Assembly: GCF_000424145.1 (NCBI RefSeq)
Contig: NZ_KE384138.1
Location: 70,114-134,113 of the forward strand
From: Butyrivibrio sp. AC2005
GTDB lineage: Bacteria > Bacillota > Clostridia > Lachnospirales > Lachnospiraceae
DNA: 64,000 nucleotides
Reading direction: 5' to 3'
Below the pieces are notes generated by a model that was not told where the DNA came from, searched no databases, and was given only the letters and a program-made list of their open reading frames with translations. This document shows, one piece after another, positions 33,281-41,751 of the stretch (position 1 is its first letter; each line of letters begins with the position of its first letter). Made by a program: the position numbers and the translations under genes.

Positions 33281-33961
33281 TTACGCTTGAAAATAATAGC
33301 CTGAACCCCACTTCGTTCTAACATACCTTGGCTCGCTCGGATTAACCTCGAGCTTCTCCCTGAGTCTTCTTACATGAACGTCAACCGTTCTCTCATCTCC
33401 CGGGAAGTCCTCTCCCCAAATAGCATGCAGAAGCTCACTTCTGCTATAGATCTTACCGGGTGTAGCAACCAGAAACTCAAGCACATCGAACTCTCTGCTC
33501 GTTATGTTAATCTCTCTGTCGCCCACATAAACTCTTCTATATTCTTCATTTACAGTAAGATCTCCGAATGTAAGAACTCTTGCAGGTTCCTCCGGCTTGC
33601 TTGTTCTTCTGATAATAGCCTTAATTCTGGCCTTAACCTCAAGAATATTAAATGGCTTTGTGATGTAGTCGTCAGCACCGTATTCAAGGCCAAGGATCTT
33701 ATCCATATCATCGCCCTTAGCTGTAAGCATTACAATCGGAACATTTGAAAACTCTCTGATCTGCTGACATACTTCAAATCCATCCATCTTGGGAAGCATA
33801 ACATCGAGTAGAATGATGTCATAAGAATAGGTACGAGCCATCTCCAAAGCCTCTTCACCATCAAAAGCTGTGTCAACATGCATTCCGTCCTGTTCAAGGC
33901 TATAACGAATTCCTTTTACAATTGTCTTCTCATCGTCTACGACTAATACCTTTTTTGCCAT
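33281..33961 (-). CDS. OmpR/PhoB-family response regulator
   Basis: 226 residues. Receiver domain (1-118) with the acidic pocket VVDDE, phospho-acceptor Asp53 in LLDVMLP, and KPF; then a winged-helix DNA-binding domain (about 130-225) ending DVHVRRLREKLEVNPSEPRYVRTKWGSGYYF. It is the cognate regulator of the downstream histidine kinase, and probably regulates envelope or competence genes in this cluster (inference). Confidence 0.95.
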   Translation of the reverse strand: MAKKVLVVDDEKTIVKGIRYSLEQDGMHVDTAFDGEEALEMARTYSYDIILLDVMLPKMDGFEVCQQIREFSNVPIVMLTAKGDDMDKILGLEYGADDYITKPFNILEVKARIKAIIRRTSKPEEPARVLTFGDLTVNEEYRRVYVGDREINITSREFDVLEFLVATPGKIYSRSELLHAIWGEDFPGDERTVDVHVRRLREKLEVNPSEPRYVRTKWGSGYYFQA

Positions 33962-33980
33962 CTCTTCTACTCCATTAAAT

Positions 33981-34754
33981 TTATACTGTTATATGATCCT
34001 TAATTTTTGAAAAGAACTTATCCTTGATACCGCTTACTTTTTTGATATCTTCGATAGTTCCGAATTTCCCTTTTTCTTCTCTGTAAGAGATTATGTTCTT
34101 AGCCCTGCCGGGGCCGATTCCGGGTATTGTGCAAAGCTCTGACTCCGTTGCGGTATTTATGTTAACCTTCCCACCATTTTCGGATGATGAGCTCTCATCT
34201 GTGGTACTCATTCCGGTAATGCCTGCTGTATCACTTCCAGGATTCATCTCATCAGATACACCGGCTGTTCCTGCTGTAAGAGTCTCCTCAGTCGTTGGAA
34301 TCTTAATCTTGACTCCATCCTCAAGGATTAGTGCCTGATTGACAAATTCGCTGTCGGCATCCTGCATAAATCCACCTGCTGCCTTGATAGCATCAACAAC
34401 CCTGCTGCCGGCAGGAAGTTCATAAACTCCCTCACACAGCACTGCTCCGCACACATGGACCATTATGGTCTCAGGGCGGGTCGGTTCTTCAACCTTAGCT
34501 GCTACTGATATTTCGGATGCGGCATTACCGTTATCTGTGATATTTGCACCTGTTGCAGCATCTGTCACAACAGACTCTTCAGATTTTGTTGCATCATCAT
34601 TACCTTCAGATTTTGAAGAATCAGCATTCTCTGCCGCCTCTTCCTCCATAACAGGGTCAGTCAGTACAATATCCGTACTCTTTTTGGCGCATCCCGTAAG
34701 CAATACGCCCATCAGTAATAATGTTATAAATTTTTTCGTAATATGTTTTTGCAT
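33981..34754 (-). CDS. comEA: ComEA-type lipoprotein with SLBB and helix-hairpin-helix domains
   Basis: 257 residues. A signal peptide with lipobox LLTGC (residues 18-22) replaces the membrane helix of classical ComEA. An acidic linker, an SLBB domain (about 95-160; IMVHVCGAVLCEGVYELPAGSRVVDAIKAAGG), another linker, and a C-terminal double HhH domain (VNINTATESELCTIPGIGPGRAKNI) that binds double-stranded DNA. It captures DNA outside the membrane and passes it to ComEC. It is the first gene of the run comEA, regulator, kinase, GerMN, comEC. Confidence 0.9.
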   Translation of the reverse strand: MQKHITKKFITLLLMGVLLTGCAKKSTDIVLTDPVMEEEAAENADSSKSEGNDDATKSEESVVTDAATGANITDNGNAASEISVAAKVEEPTRPETIMVHVCGAVLCEGVYELPAGSRVVDAIKAAGGFMQDADSEFVNQALILEDGVKIKIPTTEETLTAGTAGVSDEMNPGSDTAGITGMSTTDESSSSENGGKVNINTATESELCTIPGIGPGRAKNIISYREEKGKFGTIEDIKKVSGIKDKFFSKIKDHITV

Positions 34755-34908
34755 GTTTCCTCCAAAAATATGGAGGCCCCACCACGCAATGACTTAAGAT
34801 CGTCCATCAATCATAATATCGAAAAAAATTGATGAACGCAAGATATCTGTAATATTTTCGTAACAATTCCAAAAAAAGTGTTCGTTTAGATAATTCTTTT
34901 GTATATTT

Positions 34909-36441
34909 TTATTCGCTCTGTCCCTCTGTGATAATAACGGTAGCATCAGGAAGCCTCTCCTCCTCTACAGCTGTACCGTTAATCTGGAGCTTCACGCTCT
35001 CAGAGAGAGTTTTTAACGTATCATTAACATCTGCCCCATCCCATATATTTGCAAATGCAATTTCAAGCTGAACCCAGAAATTACTTGTCGCCATAAGCTT
35101 AGGCATAGGAACAGAATTACCGTAAACACTGACAAAGGATGCAAGGGAATCATTACCGTAAGGAATTCCCTCATGTGCAATAAGCTTACCACTCATGGTG
35201 TAGCATGCATCCGTGTTCTCGCTGCACAGAAACTGTGCAAATTCATTGGCCATATCCTGATGATCAGAAAAACCGTTTATAGCAAGACAATCTGTTACAG
35301 ACATTGTTCTTGTCTTGTAATTATCGTTAAGAGCAGGCATAGTTGTCACACCATAATTAAAGCTGCAGTTTCCCTCAGCCTTTGCTGCCTCAATTTTGGC
35401 AACGGCATCTGAGGTTGCAACTGTAAATACAGTTTTACCATCAATAAAATCCTGTAATACCTTGTCATAATTAACCGCGCTCTCATCAATAGCAAAGAAC
35501 TGGTTAAGCTGCTGATAGAAGCTCATGCAGTTGATGGTATCCTCATTGTAGACATCTATGGTTCCGATATCATCACCTGACGCTCCGCCGAGATTCATGT
35601 AATTACCGACAAAGAAAAAGTTATAAAAAATATCTGTCACATCCCACTGAAATACGGATTCTACTGTATCCGGTGCATTATAGTTATCCGCAAAAAGAAG
35701 AATATCCTCGATAGTTGTGGGAAGCATATCGCGAACTCCCTGGTCAACTTCCTCCTGACTTACGGTTACCTCTTCCGGACTCTCAGCCTCTGCTCCGTCT
35801 CCGCTCTCATTAGCCTCACCGGAACCATCCCCCTGAGTAATGTCTTCACCGACAATCTCACCTGCATCTGCAGCAGCCTGGGCAGCTTCGCCCTCTGCAG
35901 CATCTATTTCTGCCTGTTTGCGTGCTCTTACTTCATCCTCAAGATATGTTCTGTTGTAGAGAAGTGAGCTTGTCTCAAAATAGTATGGATATGCTATTCT
36001 CTTACCGTTATAGGTAACTGCATTTCTGGCAGCATCACTAAATCCCAGGGCTTCATCGTCAAGAAACTCCGGGTTCTTTATCTCTCCTGCAAGACCTGCA
36101 AGGTATGCCTTTTCAAGTCCGTCATGAGTCATTATGAAAACATCTGGATAATGCTCACCATTTACGGAAGCCTTACCGATTTCCTCAAGATACTCAAGTC
36201 CTGATACGCATTCTATCTCCACTCTGGTCTTTTTGTTCTTCTGGTTATATTCAACAACCTTGGCAGTGAGATAGTCTGTAAGTGCATCATCCGTATACCA
36301 CAATCTTATTGTAGTCTTATCATTTGCACCAAAAATAGGGCGCTCCTCATGAAGTCCCACACCGGATTTAGAATAATAGAAAGCTGCCAAAAGCAGCGCT
36401 ATAATAAGAACTGCTCCCAGCAGCCTGAATTTTATCTTCAT
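34909..36441 (-). CDS. Extracellular solute-binding protein (carbohydrate ABC type), orphan
   Basis: 510 residues. A signal anchor at residues 6-24, without a lipobox, precedes a type-2 periplasmic-binding fold: TTIRLWYTDDALTDYLTAKVVEYNQ, VFIMTHDGLEKAYLAGLAGEI, IAYPYYFETSSLLYNRTYL and a C-terminal lobe with AINGFSDHQDMANEFAQFLCSE. A roughly 55-residue acidic insertion (about residues 180-235, Gly/Glu/Ala-rich) interrupts the domain. Sugar-binding proteins of this class usually sit with two permease genes, but none is present, so it may have a sensory or shared-transporter role. Confidence 0.82.
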   Translation of the reverse strand: MKIKFRLLGAVLIIALLLAAFYYSKSGVGLHEERPIFGANDKTTIRLWYTDDALTDYLTAKVVEYNQKNKKTRVEIECVSGLEYLEEIGKASVNGEHYPDVFIMTHDGLEKAYLAGLAGEIKNPEFLDDEALGFSDAARNAVTYNGKRIAYPYYFETSSLLYNRTYLEDEVRARKQAEIDAAEGEAAQAAADAGEIVGEDITQGDGSGEANESGDGAEAESPEEVTVSQEEVDQGVRDMLPTTIEDILLFADNYNAPDTVESVFQWDVTDIFYNFFFVGNYMNLGGASGDDIGTIDVYNEDTINCMSFYQQLNQFFAIDESAVNYDKVLQDFIDGKTVFTVATSDAVAKIEAAKAEGNCSFNYGVTTMPALNDNYKTRTMSVTDCLAINGFSDHQDMANEFAQFLCSENTDACYTMSGKLIAHEGIPYGNDSLASFVSVYGNSVPMPKLMATSNFWVQLEIAFANIWDGADVNDTLKTLSESVKLQINGTAVEEERLPDATVIITEGQSE

Positions 36442-36458
36442 AATAACCTCTCTGATGA

Positions 36459-37652
36459 TTATTTCGGAAGATTTGGCTCCAATATGCTGATCATGTCATC
36501 GACATCCTTTTTCGTGATAACAAGCGGAGGAATAAAGCGAATTATATTTGCTCCTGCATTTATCAGGATAAGTCCGTTTTCAAGAGCTTTATTAATTATC
36601 TCTCCAACAGGACGGTCAAATTCCAGTCCCTGCAAAAGACCACTTCCTCTGCGGTCTACGATGCAGTCATAACGTGATTTTAATTCTTCAAGCTTCTCCT
36701 CCAGATAAGCTGAAACCTCTCTCACGTTATCTATTATATGGTTAGTATCGAATAAATCAAGGACTTTGTTTATTGCTGCACATGCCAGAGGATTTCCGCC
36801 GTAGGTTGTGCCGTGATCCCCTGCTACAAGCGAATTCTGTCCCACTTTTTCAGTCATAAGAAAAGCTCCTACAGGTACTCCGCAGCCAAGTGCCTTCGCT
36901 GTTGTCATGATGTCAGGTTTTACGCCGAATTTCTGCCATGCATACATATATCCTGTTCTTCCCATTCCACACTGAATCTCGTCAAGAATAAGAAGAATGT
37001 CCTTTTCATCACAAAGCGCTCTTACATTCTTTAAAAACTCTTCAGTTGCAGGATATATTCCACCCTCACCCTGTACTGTTTCCATTATTATTGCAACCGT
37101 CTTGTCAGTTACCTGCTTTTTTACGCTCTCAAAATCGTTGTAGGTGGCAAAACGGATATGGCCGATCATGGGCTGAAATGCTTCTCTGTAATGCGCATTA
37201 CCTGTAACGGATAACGCACCGAAGGTTCTGCCGTGGAAAGAATGATTCATGGCGATTATCTCATGATCCGTTCTTCCATCCTTTAAAAAGCCGTATTTGC
37301 GGGCAGCCTTAAGAGCACCCTCAACAGCTTCAGCTCCGCTGTTTGTAAAAAATACTCTGTCCATGCCTGAGATTTCTTTCAGCTTGCGGGCAGCTTCAAT
37401 AGCAGGAACATTATAATAATAATTTGAAGTATGTATCACCTTATCAATCTGATTTTTCAGGGCATCATTGTATTCCTTGTTGCCATAGCCAAGGGCAAAT
37501 ACACCTATTCCGGATACAAAGTCGAGATAACTTTTGCCATCCAGATCGTAGAGATGAACTCCCTCTCCCTTATCAAGCACTACCTGATACCTGTTGTATG
37601 TATGCAGAAGATCGCGTTCTGCCTCATCTATATATTCTTTCATTGTGCTCAT
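36459..37652 (-). CDS. argD: Acetylornithine aminotransferase
   Basis: 397 residues from ATG 37652 (GGTGG eight bases upstream); an in-frame GTG at 37664 is less likely. Class III PLP enzyme: FVSGIGVFALGYGNKEY, NSGAEAVEGALKAARKY, ILDEIQCGMGRTG and the PLP lysine in TTAKALGCGVPVGAF. It makes N-acetylornithine from the semialdehyde. It is the last gene of argC-GNAT-argJ-argB-argD on the minus strand. Confidence 0.93.
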   Translation of the reverse strand: MSTMKEYIDEAERDLLHTYNRYQVVLDKGEGVHLYDLDGKSYLDFVSGIGVFALGYGNKEYNDALKNQIDKVIHTSNYYYNVPAIEAARKLKEISGMDRVFFTNSGAEAVEGALKAARKYGFLKDGRTDHEIIAMNHSFHGRTFGALSVTGNAHYREAFQPMIGHIRFATYNDFESVKKQVTDKTVAIIMETVQGEGGIYPATEEFLKNVRALCDEKDILLILDEIQCGMGRTGYMYAWQKFGVKPDIMTTAKALGCGVPVGAFLMTEKVGQNSLVAGDHGTTYGGNPLACAAINKVLDLFDTNHIIDNVREVSAYLEEKLEELKSRYDCIVDRRGSGLLQGLEFDRPVGEIINKALENGLILINAGANIIRFIPPLVITKKDVDDMISILEPNLPK

Positions 37653-37710
37653 CTTTTCATCCACCTTTTCGCTTTTTAATTATAGAAAGGAATTGCTCAT
37701 TCAATACAGA

Positions 37711-38601
37711 TCATTCCTGGTTTTCATCATCATCTGCAACAAACATGGTTCCGACACCCTTGTTGGTAAAGAACTCCAGCAGCAGGCAGTGCGGAATTCG
37801 TCCGTCAAGAATATGGACTCTGTGAACGCCCTCTTTTACTGCACTTGTACAGTTTGCAAGCTTGGGAAGCATTCCACCTCCGATATTACCGCTTGCAATA
37901 AGCTCGTCCACTTCAGAGCAAGTGAGTCTTGAGATAAAGGTTGAGGGATCGTTGATATCCCTGTATACACCCTCAATATCAGTCAGGAAGGCAAGCTTCT
38001 CTGCTCCTACAGCCTTGGCGATTGCACATGCCGCATCATCAGCATTTATATTAAAGGTTTCAAAATTTTCATTCATTCCGACAGGTGCAACTATAGGAAG
38101 GTAGTCGTTATCCATAAGGTCATAAAGGATCTTGGGATCCACCTCTTCAACATCACCTACAAAGCCTATGTCCTGACCGCCCGAAAGCTTCTTCTTTGCA
38201 CGAAGAAGTCCTGAATCCTTGCCGCTTATTCCGATTGCCTTAACGCCAAGCTCCTGAACCATTCTGACAAGACATTTGTTCACTTTGTTGAGGACCATCT
38301 CAGCTATCTCCATGGTCTCCTCATCGGTCACGCGAAGTCCGTTTACAAACTCTGCTTCTTTTCCGACCTTTCCAACCCATTTGCTGATAGCCTTTCCGCC
38401 GCCGTGAACAATTATGGGTTTGAAGCCTACGAGTTTAAGAAGAGTAACATCTTTTATGACGTTCTTCTGGAACTCCTCGCTCTCCATAGCACTTCCGCCA
38501 TACTTAACCACAATAATCTTGCGATTGTACTTCTGAATATAGGGCAGCGCCTCAATAAGCACCTCCGCCTTCTTTAAAACTTCCTGCATATCGTTGTCCA
38601 T
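37711..38601 (-). CDS. argB: Acetylglutamate kinase
   Basis: 296 residues from ATG 38601, preceded by AAGGAGG; longer in-frame starts are not supported. Amino acid kinase fold: IIVVKYGGSAM, PIIVHGGGKAISKWV, NINADDAACAIAKAVGAEKLAFLTDIEGV and GGMLPKLANCTSAVKEGVHRVHILDG. It phosphorylates N-acetylglutamate in the cyclic arginine pathway. The LGRI-type carboxyl end is followed by a 20-residue tail. Confidence 0.95.
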   Translation of the reverse strand: MDNDMQEVLKKAEVLIEALPYIQKYNRKIIVVKYGGSAMESEEFQKNVIKDVTLLKLVGFKPIIVHGGGKAISKWVGKVGKEAEFVNGLRVTDEETMEIAEMVLNKVNKCLVRMVQELGVKAIGISGKDSGLLRAKKKLSGGQDIGFVGDVEEVDPKILYDLMDNDYLPIVAPVGMNENFETFNINADDAACAIAKAVGAEKLAFLTDIEGVYRDINDPSTFISRLTCSEVDELIASGNIGGGMLPKLANCTSAVKEGVHRVHILDGRIPHCLLLEFFTNKGVGTMFVADDDENQE

Positions 38602-38641
38602 GGTCTTTTCCTCCTTCGATCTAAGGGTTTCAACTGCCCTG

Positions 38642-39865
38642 TTATGAGCGGTAGTCAGCATTTATTTTTACATAGTCATAGGTGAGGTCACATCCCCAGG
38701 CTGTTGCTTCCTCTGAGCCTGTATTCATATCCACAACAGCAATGACTTCTTCCTCTGAAAGCACTTTTGTAGCATATTCTTCATCAAAATTCTGAGGCTC
38801 TCCTTTTTCGAACAGGAGCACACTTCCTGCCTTGCTCTCAATGGAAAGTGTTATCTTTTCGGGATCAAAAATGACTCCAGAATAACCAAGAGCACACAGG
38901 ATACGGCCAAAGTTGGCATCATGTCCGTAGATCATGGCCTTTGTAAGAGATGAACATATAACTGATTTTGCAAGTGTTCTCGCATTATCCTTGGTATCCG
39001 CATTTTTGACATATGCAGTGAAAAGTGCTGTAGCACCCTCTCCATCACCGGCAAGCATTCTTGCCATTTCCTTACATATAGTGAAAAGTACTTCAACAAA
39101 TGTGTTATAGTCATCATTCATCTCAGTGATTTCTTCGTTGCCCGCATCACCGTTAGCAAGGATCATAAGTGAATCATTTGTGGACATATCTCCGTCGACA
39201 GAGATCATATTATAGGTGTCAACGACAACAGTCTTTAATGCCTTTTGCAGCAGATCATGAGAGATTGCGACATCAGTTGTTACAAAAGAAAGCATTGTGC
39301 ACATATTGGGATGAATCATTCCAGAGCCCTTGGCAAGTGCTCCGATTTTACAGGTTTTCCCGTCAATCTCAAACTCATAAGCCATCTGCTTAGAATGAGT
39401 ATCCGTTGTCATTATTGCCTCAGCGGCACCGGTACCTGCTTCTTCAGAATCAGATAACTGCGGAACCATCTTGGCAATTCCGTTTTTTATAGCCTCCATG
39501 TTCATCTGCATTCCGATAACTCCGGTAGATGCTACAAGAACAGAATTTTCAGGAAGTGACAAAAGATTTTCAACCTCTGCTGCAGTATCGGCACATATCT
39601 TTTTTCCCTCCTCGCCTGTACAGGCGTTGGCAATTCCTGAATTTCCCACAATAGCATGAACAGGACCTATTCCGCTGCAGATTTCCTTATCCCACATTAC
39701 AGGAGCTGCTTTTACTACGTTACTTGTAAAAACACCTGCTGCTGTACAGGGTGATTCACTATAGATCAGCATCATGTCCTTTCGTCCCTGATACTTTATA
39801 TTCGCTTCAGTACTTGCAGCCTTGAAACCTTTTGCCGCTGTAACACCACCATTTATACGTTTCAT
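38642..39865 (-). CDS. argJ: Glutamate N-acetyltransferase / amino-acid acetyltransferase
   Basis: 407 residues. The autoprocessing site reads KGSGMIHPNMCTMLSF, where most family members have Ala before the threonine nucleophile (here Thr190). Other signatures: GVTAAKGFKAAS, NSGIANACTGEEGKK and ANFGRILCALGYSG. The protein splits itself into alpha and beta chains and transfers the acetyl group from acetylornithine to glutamate. It is followed closely by argB. Confidence 0.94.
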   Translation of the reverse strand: MKRINGGVTAAKGFKAASTEANIKYQGRKDMMLIYSESPCTAAGVFTSNVVKAAPVMWDKEICSGIGPVHAIVGNSGIANACTGEEGKKICADTAAEVENLLSLPENSVLVASTGVIGMQMNMEAIKNGIAKMVPQLSDSEEAGTGAAEAIMTTDTHSKQMAYEFEIDGKTCKIGALAKGSGMIHPNMCTMLSFVTTDVAISHDLLQKALKTVVVDTYNMISVDGDMSTNDSLMILANGDAGNEEITEMNDDYNTFVEVLFTICKEMARMLAGDGEGATALFTAYVKNADTKDNARTLAKSVICSSLTKAMIYGHDANFGRILCALGYSGVIFDPEKITLSIESKAGSVLLFEKGEPQNFDEEYATKVLSEEEVIAVVDMNTGSEEATAWGCDLTYDYVKINADYRS

Positions 39866-39886
39866 AGCTTATCTCCTTTTACTCTG

Positions 39887-40336
39887 TCAGTCCTTTTTAA
39901 CAAACTCCGTAAGGTTATTCTCATTTAATGTAAAATCGTAGTAGTTCATGTCTGAACGAAGTGTCCAGTTCATCCTCTGCCAGAAAGCATTCCCGACTTT
40001 ATTAGTCACAAATGCATTGAGACAGACCTTGTTGATTTTTTCTTCCTTAAGGCGCTCTATACAGAACTCCACCATTCTTTTGCCAATTCCATGACGTCTG
40101 TAGTCCTTATTAACACATACATGGTAAAAGCAGGCTCTTCTTCCGTCATGTCCGCACAGGATAGCTCCAACTATTTTGTTGTCCTCTATATCAACGGCAC
40201 ATGTGTTTGGATTTCGTTTTATAAACATCGATATTCCGTCATATGAATCATCCAATGTTCTTATTCCGAATCCCTCAATTGAATTCCACAGTGCAAAAAC
40301 TTCTTCATAATCTTCTATAGTCATTGTACGTACCAT
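39887..40336 (-). CDS. GNAT acetyltransferase within the arginine operon
   Basis: 149 residues. Acetyl-CoA loop VNKDYRRHGIGKRMVEFCIERL and FWQRMNWTLRSDMNYYDFTL at the carboxyl end. Its position between argJ and argC, with spacings of 21 and 60 bases, suggests a job in arginine synthesis, most simply as N-acetylglutamate synthase that primes the cycle. That is inference; the sequence alone only shows a GNAT enzyme. Confidence 0.85.
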   Translation of the reverse strand: MVRTMTIEDYEEVFALWNSIEGFGIRTLDDSYDGISMFIKRNPNTCAVDIEDNKIVGAILCGHDGRRACFYHVCVNKDYRRHGIGKRMVEFCIERLKEEKINKVCLNAFVTNKVGNAFWQRMNWTLRSDMNYYDFTLNENNLTEFVKKD

Positions 40337-40396
40337 GACCTACGCCTCCGAAAATGTTTAATAATTCAGGTCGTAAAGAACCTCGCAGGATCCTCA

Positions 40397-41452
40397 TCAC
40401 GGGAATGCAGGAACAAAATCAAGTCCCATAGCCTCATCGAGTCCAAACATAATATTCATATTCTGAACTGCCTGACCTGCTGCACCCTTTACAAGATTAT
40501 CGATGGCACCCATCATGATTATGCGGCCTGTACGCTCATCGATTTTAAATCCGATATCAACATAATTACTGGTCTCAACCCATCTGGTCTCAGGGTAAAC
40601 TCCATCGGGAAGAAGTCTGATAAACTTCTCATCCTTATAATACTTTTCATAAGCAGCTCTGATGTCACCGGCATCAGGAAAACTTCCGTCCGCATTTTTC
40701 ACAAGAGATGCATATTCAGTAGCAAGTATTCCGCGATTCATTGGAATGAGGTGAGGTGTAAAATTGATGGTGATATCCTCATCAGCTGCGTATCCAAGCT
40801 GCTCCTCAATCTCAGGAGTATGTCTGTGGTTTGCAACTCCGTAGGGCTTAACACTCTCATTTACTTCGCAGAAAAGGTTAGCTGTTTTCGCTCCTCTTCC
40901 TGCTCCGGAGGTTCCGCTCAGTGCATCCACAATTAGTGTATTAGGATCAATCAGTCCTTCCTTTACAAGTGGATATGCAGTAAGGATTGAGCAGGTTGTA
41001 TAGCAGCCCGGATTGGCAATAAGCCTTGCCTTCTTTATATCATCCCTGTTTATCTCACAGAGTCCGTATACCGCTTCATTAATATATTGAGGTGACTTAT
41101 GCTCTATTCCGTACCACTTCTCATAGATTTTCACATCCTTTAATCTGAAGTCAGCCGAAAGGTCGATTATCTTTACTTTATTTAAAATCTCATCATTAAC
41201 AAGTCCTGCGCAAAGTCCCTGGGGTGTTGCAGTGAAAATGACATCCACCTGCTCTGCAAGCTCTTCCATATTATCATCGAGACATTTTGCATCTACTATA
41301 TTAAAGAAGTTTCCGTATACAGAACTGAATCTCTCATCTATATAGCTTCTGGATCCGTACCATACTATTTCTGCCTGGGGATGAGAATATATCAGTCTTG
41401 CTATCTCAGCTCCCGCATATCCTGTTGCACCAATAATTCCTACCTTGATCAT
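40397..41452 (-). CDS. argC: N-acetyl-gamma-glutamyl-phosphate reductase
   Basis: 351 residues from ATG 41452, which has AAGG seven bases upstream; ATG at 41458 is too close to it. NAD(P) fold IKVGIIGATGYAGAEIARLI, the active-site cysteine in NPGCYTTCSILTAYPL, then SGTSGAGRGAKTANLF and HRHTPEIEEQL. It reduces acetylglutamyl phosphate to the semialdehyde in arginine synthesis. It is the first gene of the minus-strand arginine operon, divergent from argG across palindromes that may be ArgR sites. Confidence 0.95.
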   Translation of the reverse strand: MIKVGIIGATGYAGAEIARLIYSHPQAEIVWYGSRSYIDERFSSVYGNFFNIVDAKCLDDNMEELAEQVDVIFTATPQGLCAGLVNDEILNKVKIIDLSADFRLKDVKIYEKWYGIEHKSPQYINEAVYGLCEINRDDIKKARLIANPGCYTTCSILTAYPLVKEGLIDPNTLIVDALSGTSGAGRGAKTANLFCEVNESVKPYGVANHRHTPEIEEQLGYAADEDITINFTPHLIPMNRGILATEYASLVKNADGSFPDAGDIRAAYEKYYKDEKFIRLLPDGVYPETRWVETSNYVDIGFKIDERTGRIIMMGAIDNLVKGAAGQAVQNMNIMFGLDEAMGLDFVPAFP

Positions 41453-41504
41453 TACCATGCCTTCCTTCTTTGTATATTTAGGAAAAGTTTCTGCATCTTA
41501 TTTA

Positions 41505-41659
41505 TTTAATTATGCATGCAGAAGAATAATTTTATTCAACGTTTCCCTGCAAAAAATATTATATGCTTTGCAACTCAGTATAATCAACAAAACATTTTTA
41601 TGCAAGCATTATTTATATTTATGCATAAAATGTTTATTTTTTAAATTTTTATGCATAAA
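41505..41659. promoter_or_regulatory. Four TATGCA palindrome-type sites between argC and argG (candidate ArgR boxes)
   Basis: Two perfect TTTATGCATAAA palindromes (41618-41629 and 41648-41659) lie exactly 30 bases apart, that is about three turns of DNA. Related half-matches TTTATGCAAGCA (about 41597) and AATTATGCATGC (about 41509) lie further left. The second palindrome ends five bases before the argG -35 box. Position between two arginine transcription units suggests ArgR binding, but the word differs from the usual Firmicutes ARG box, so this is inference. Confidence 0.5.
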
Positions 41660-41663
41660 ACTA

Positions 41664-41692
41664 TTGCAATTACAAAATTGATGTTGTATATT
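41664..41692 (+). promoter_or_regulatory. Sigma-A promoter of argG
   Basis: TTGCAA (41664-41669), 17 bases, TATATT (41687-41692), about 60 bases before the argG start codon. Confidence 0.55.
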
Positions 41693-41751
41693 CCTTTTAA
41701 ATCAAAAAAATCAATCAAACAACAAAGCGTAACGCATTAAAGGAGGAAGAC

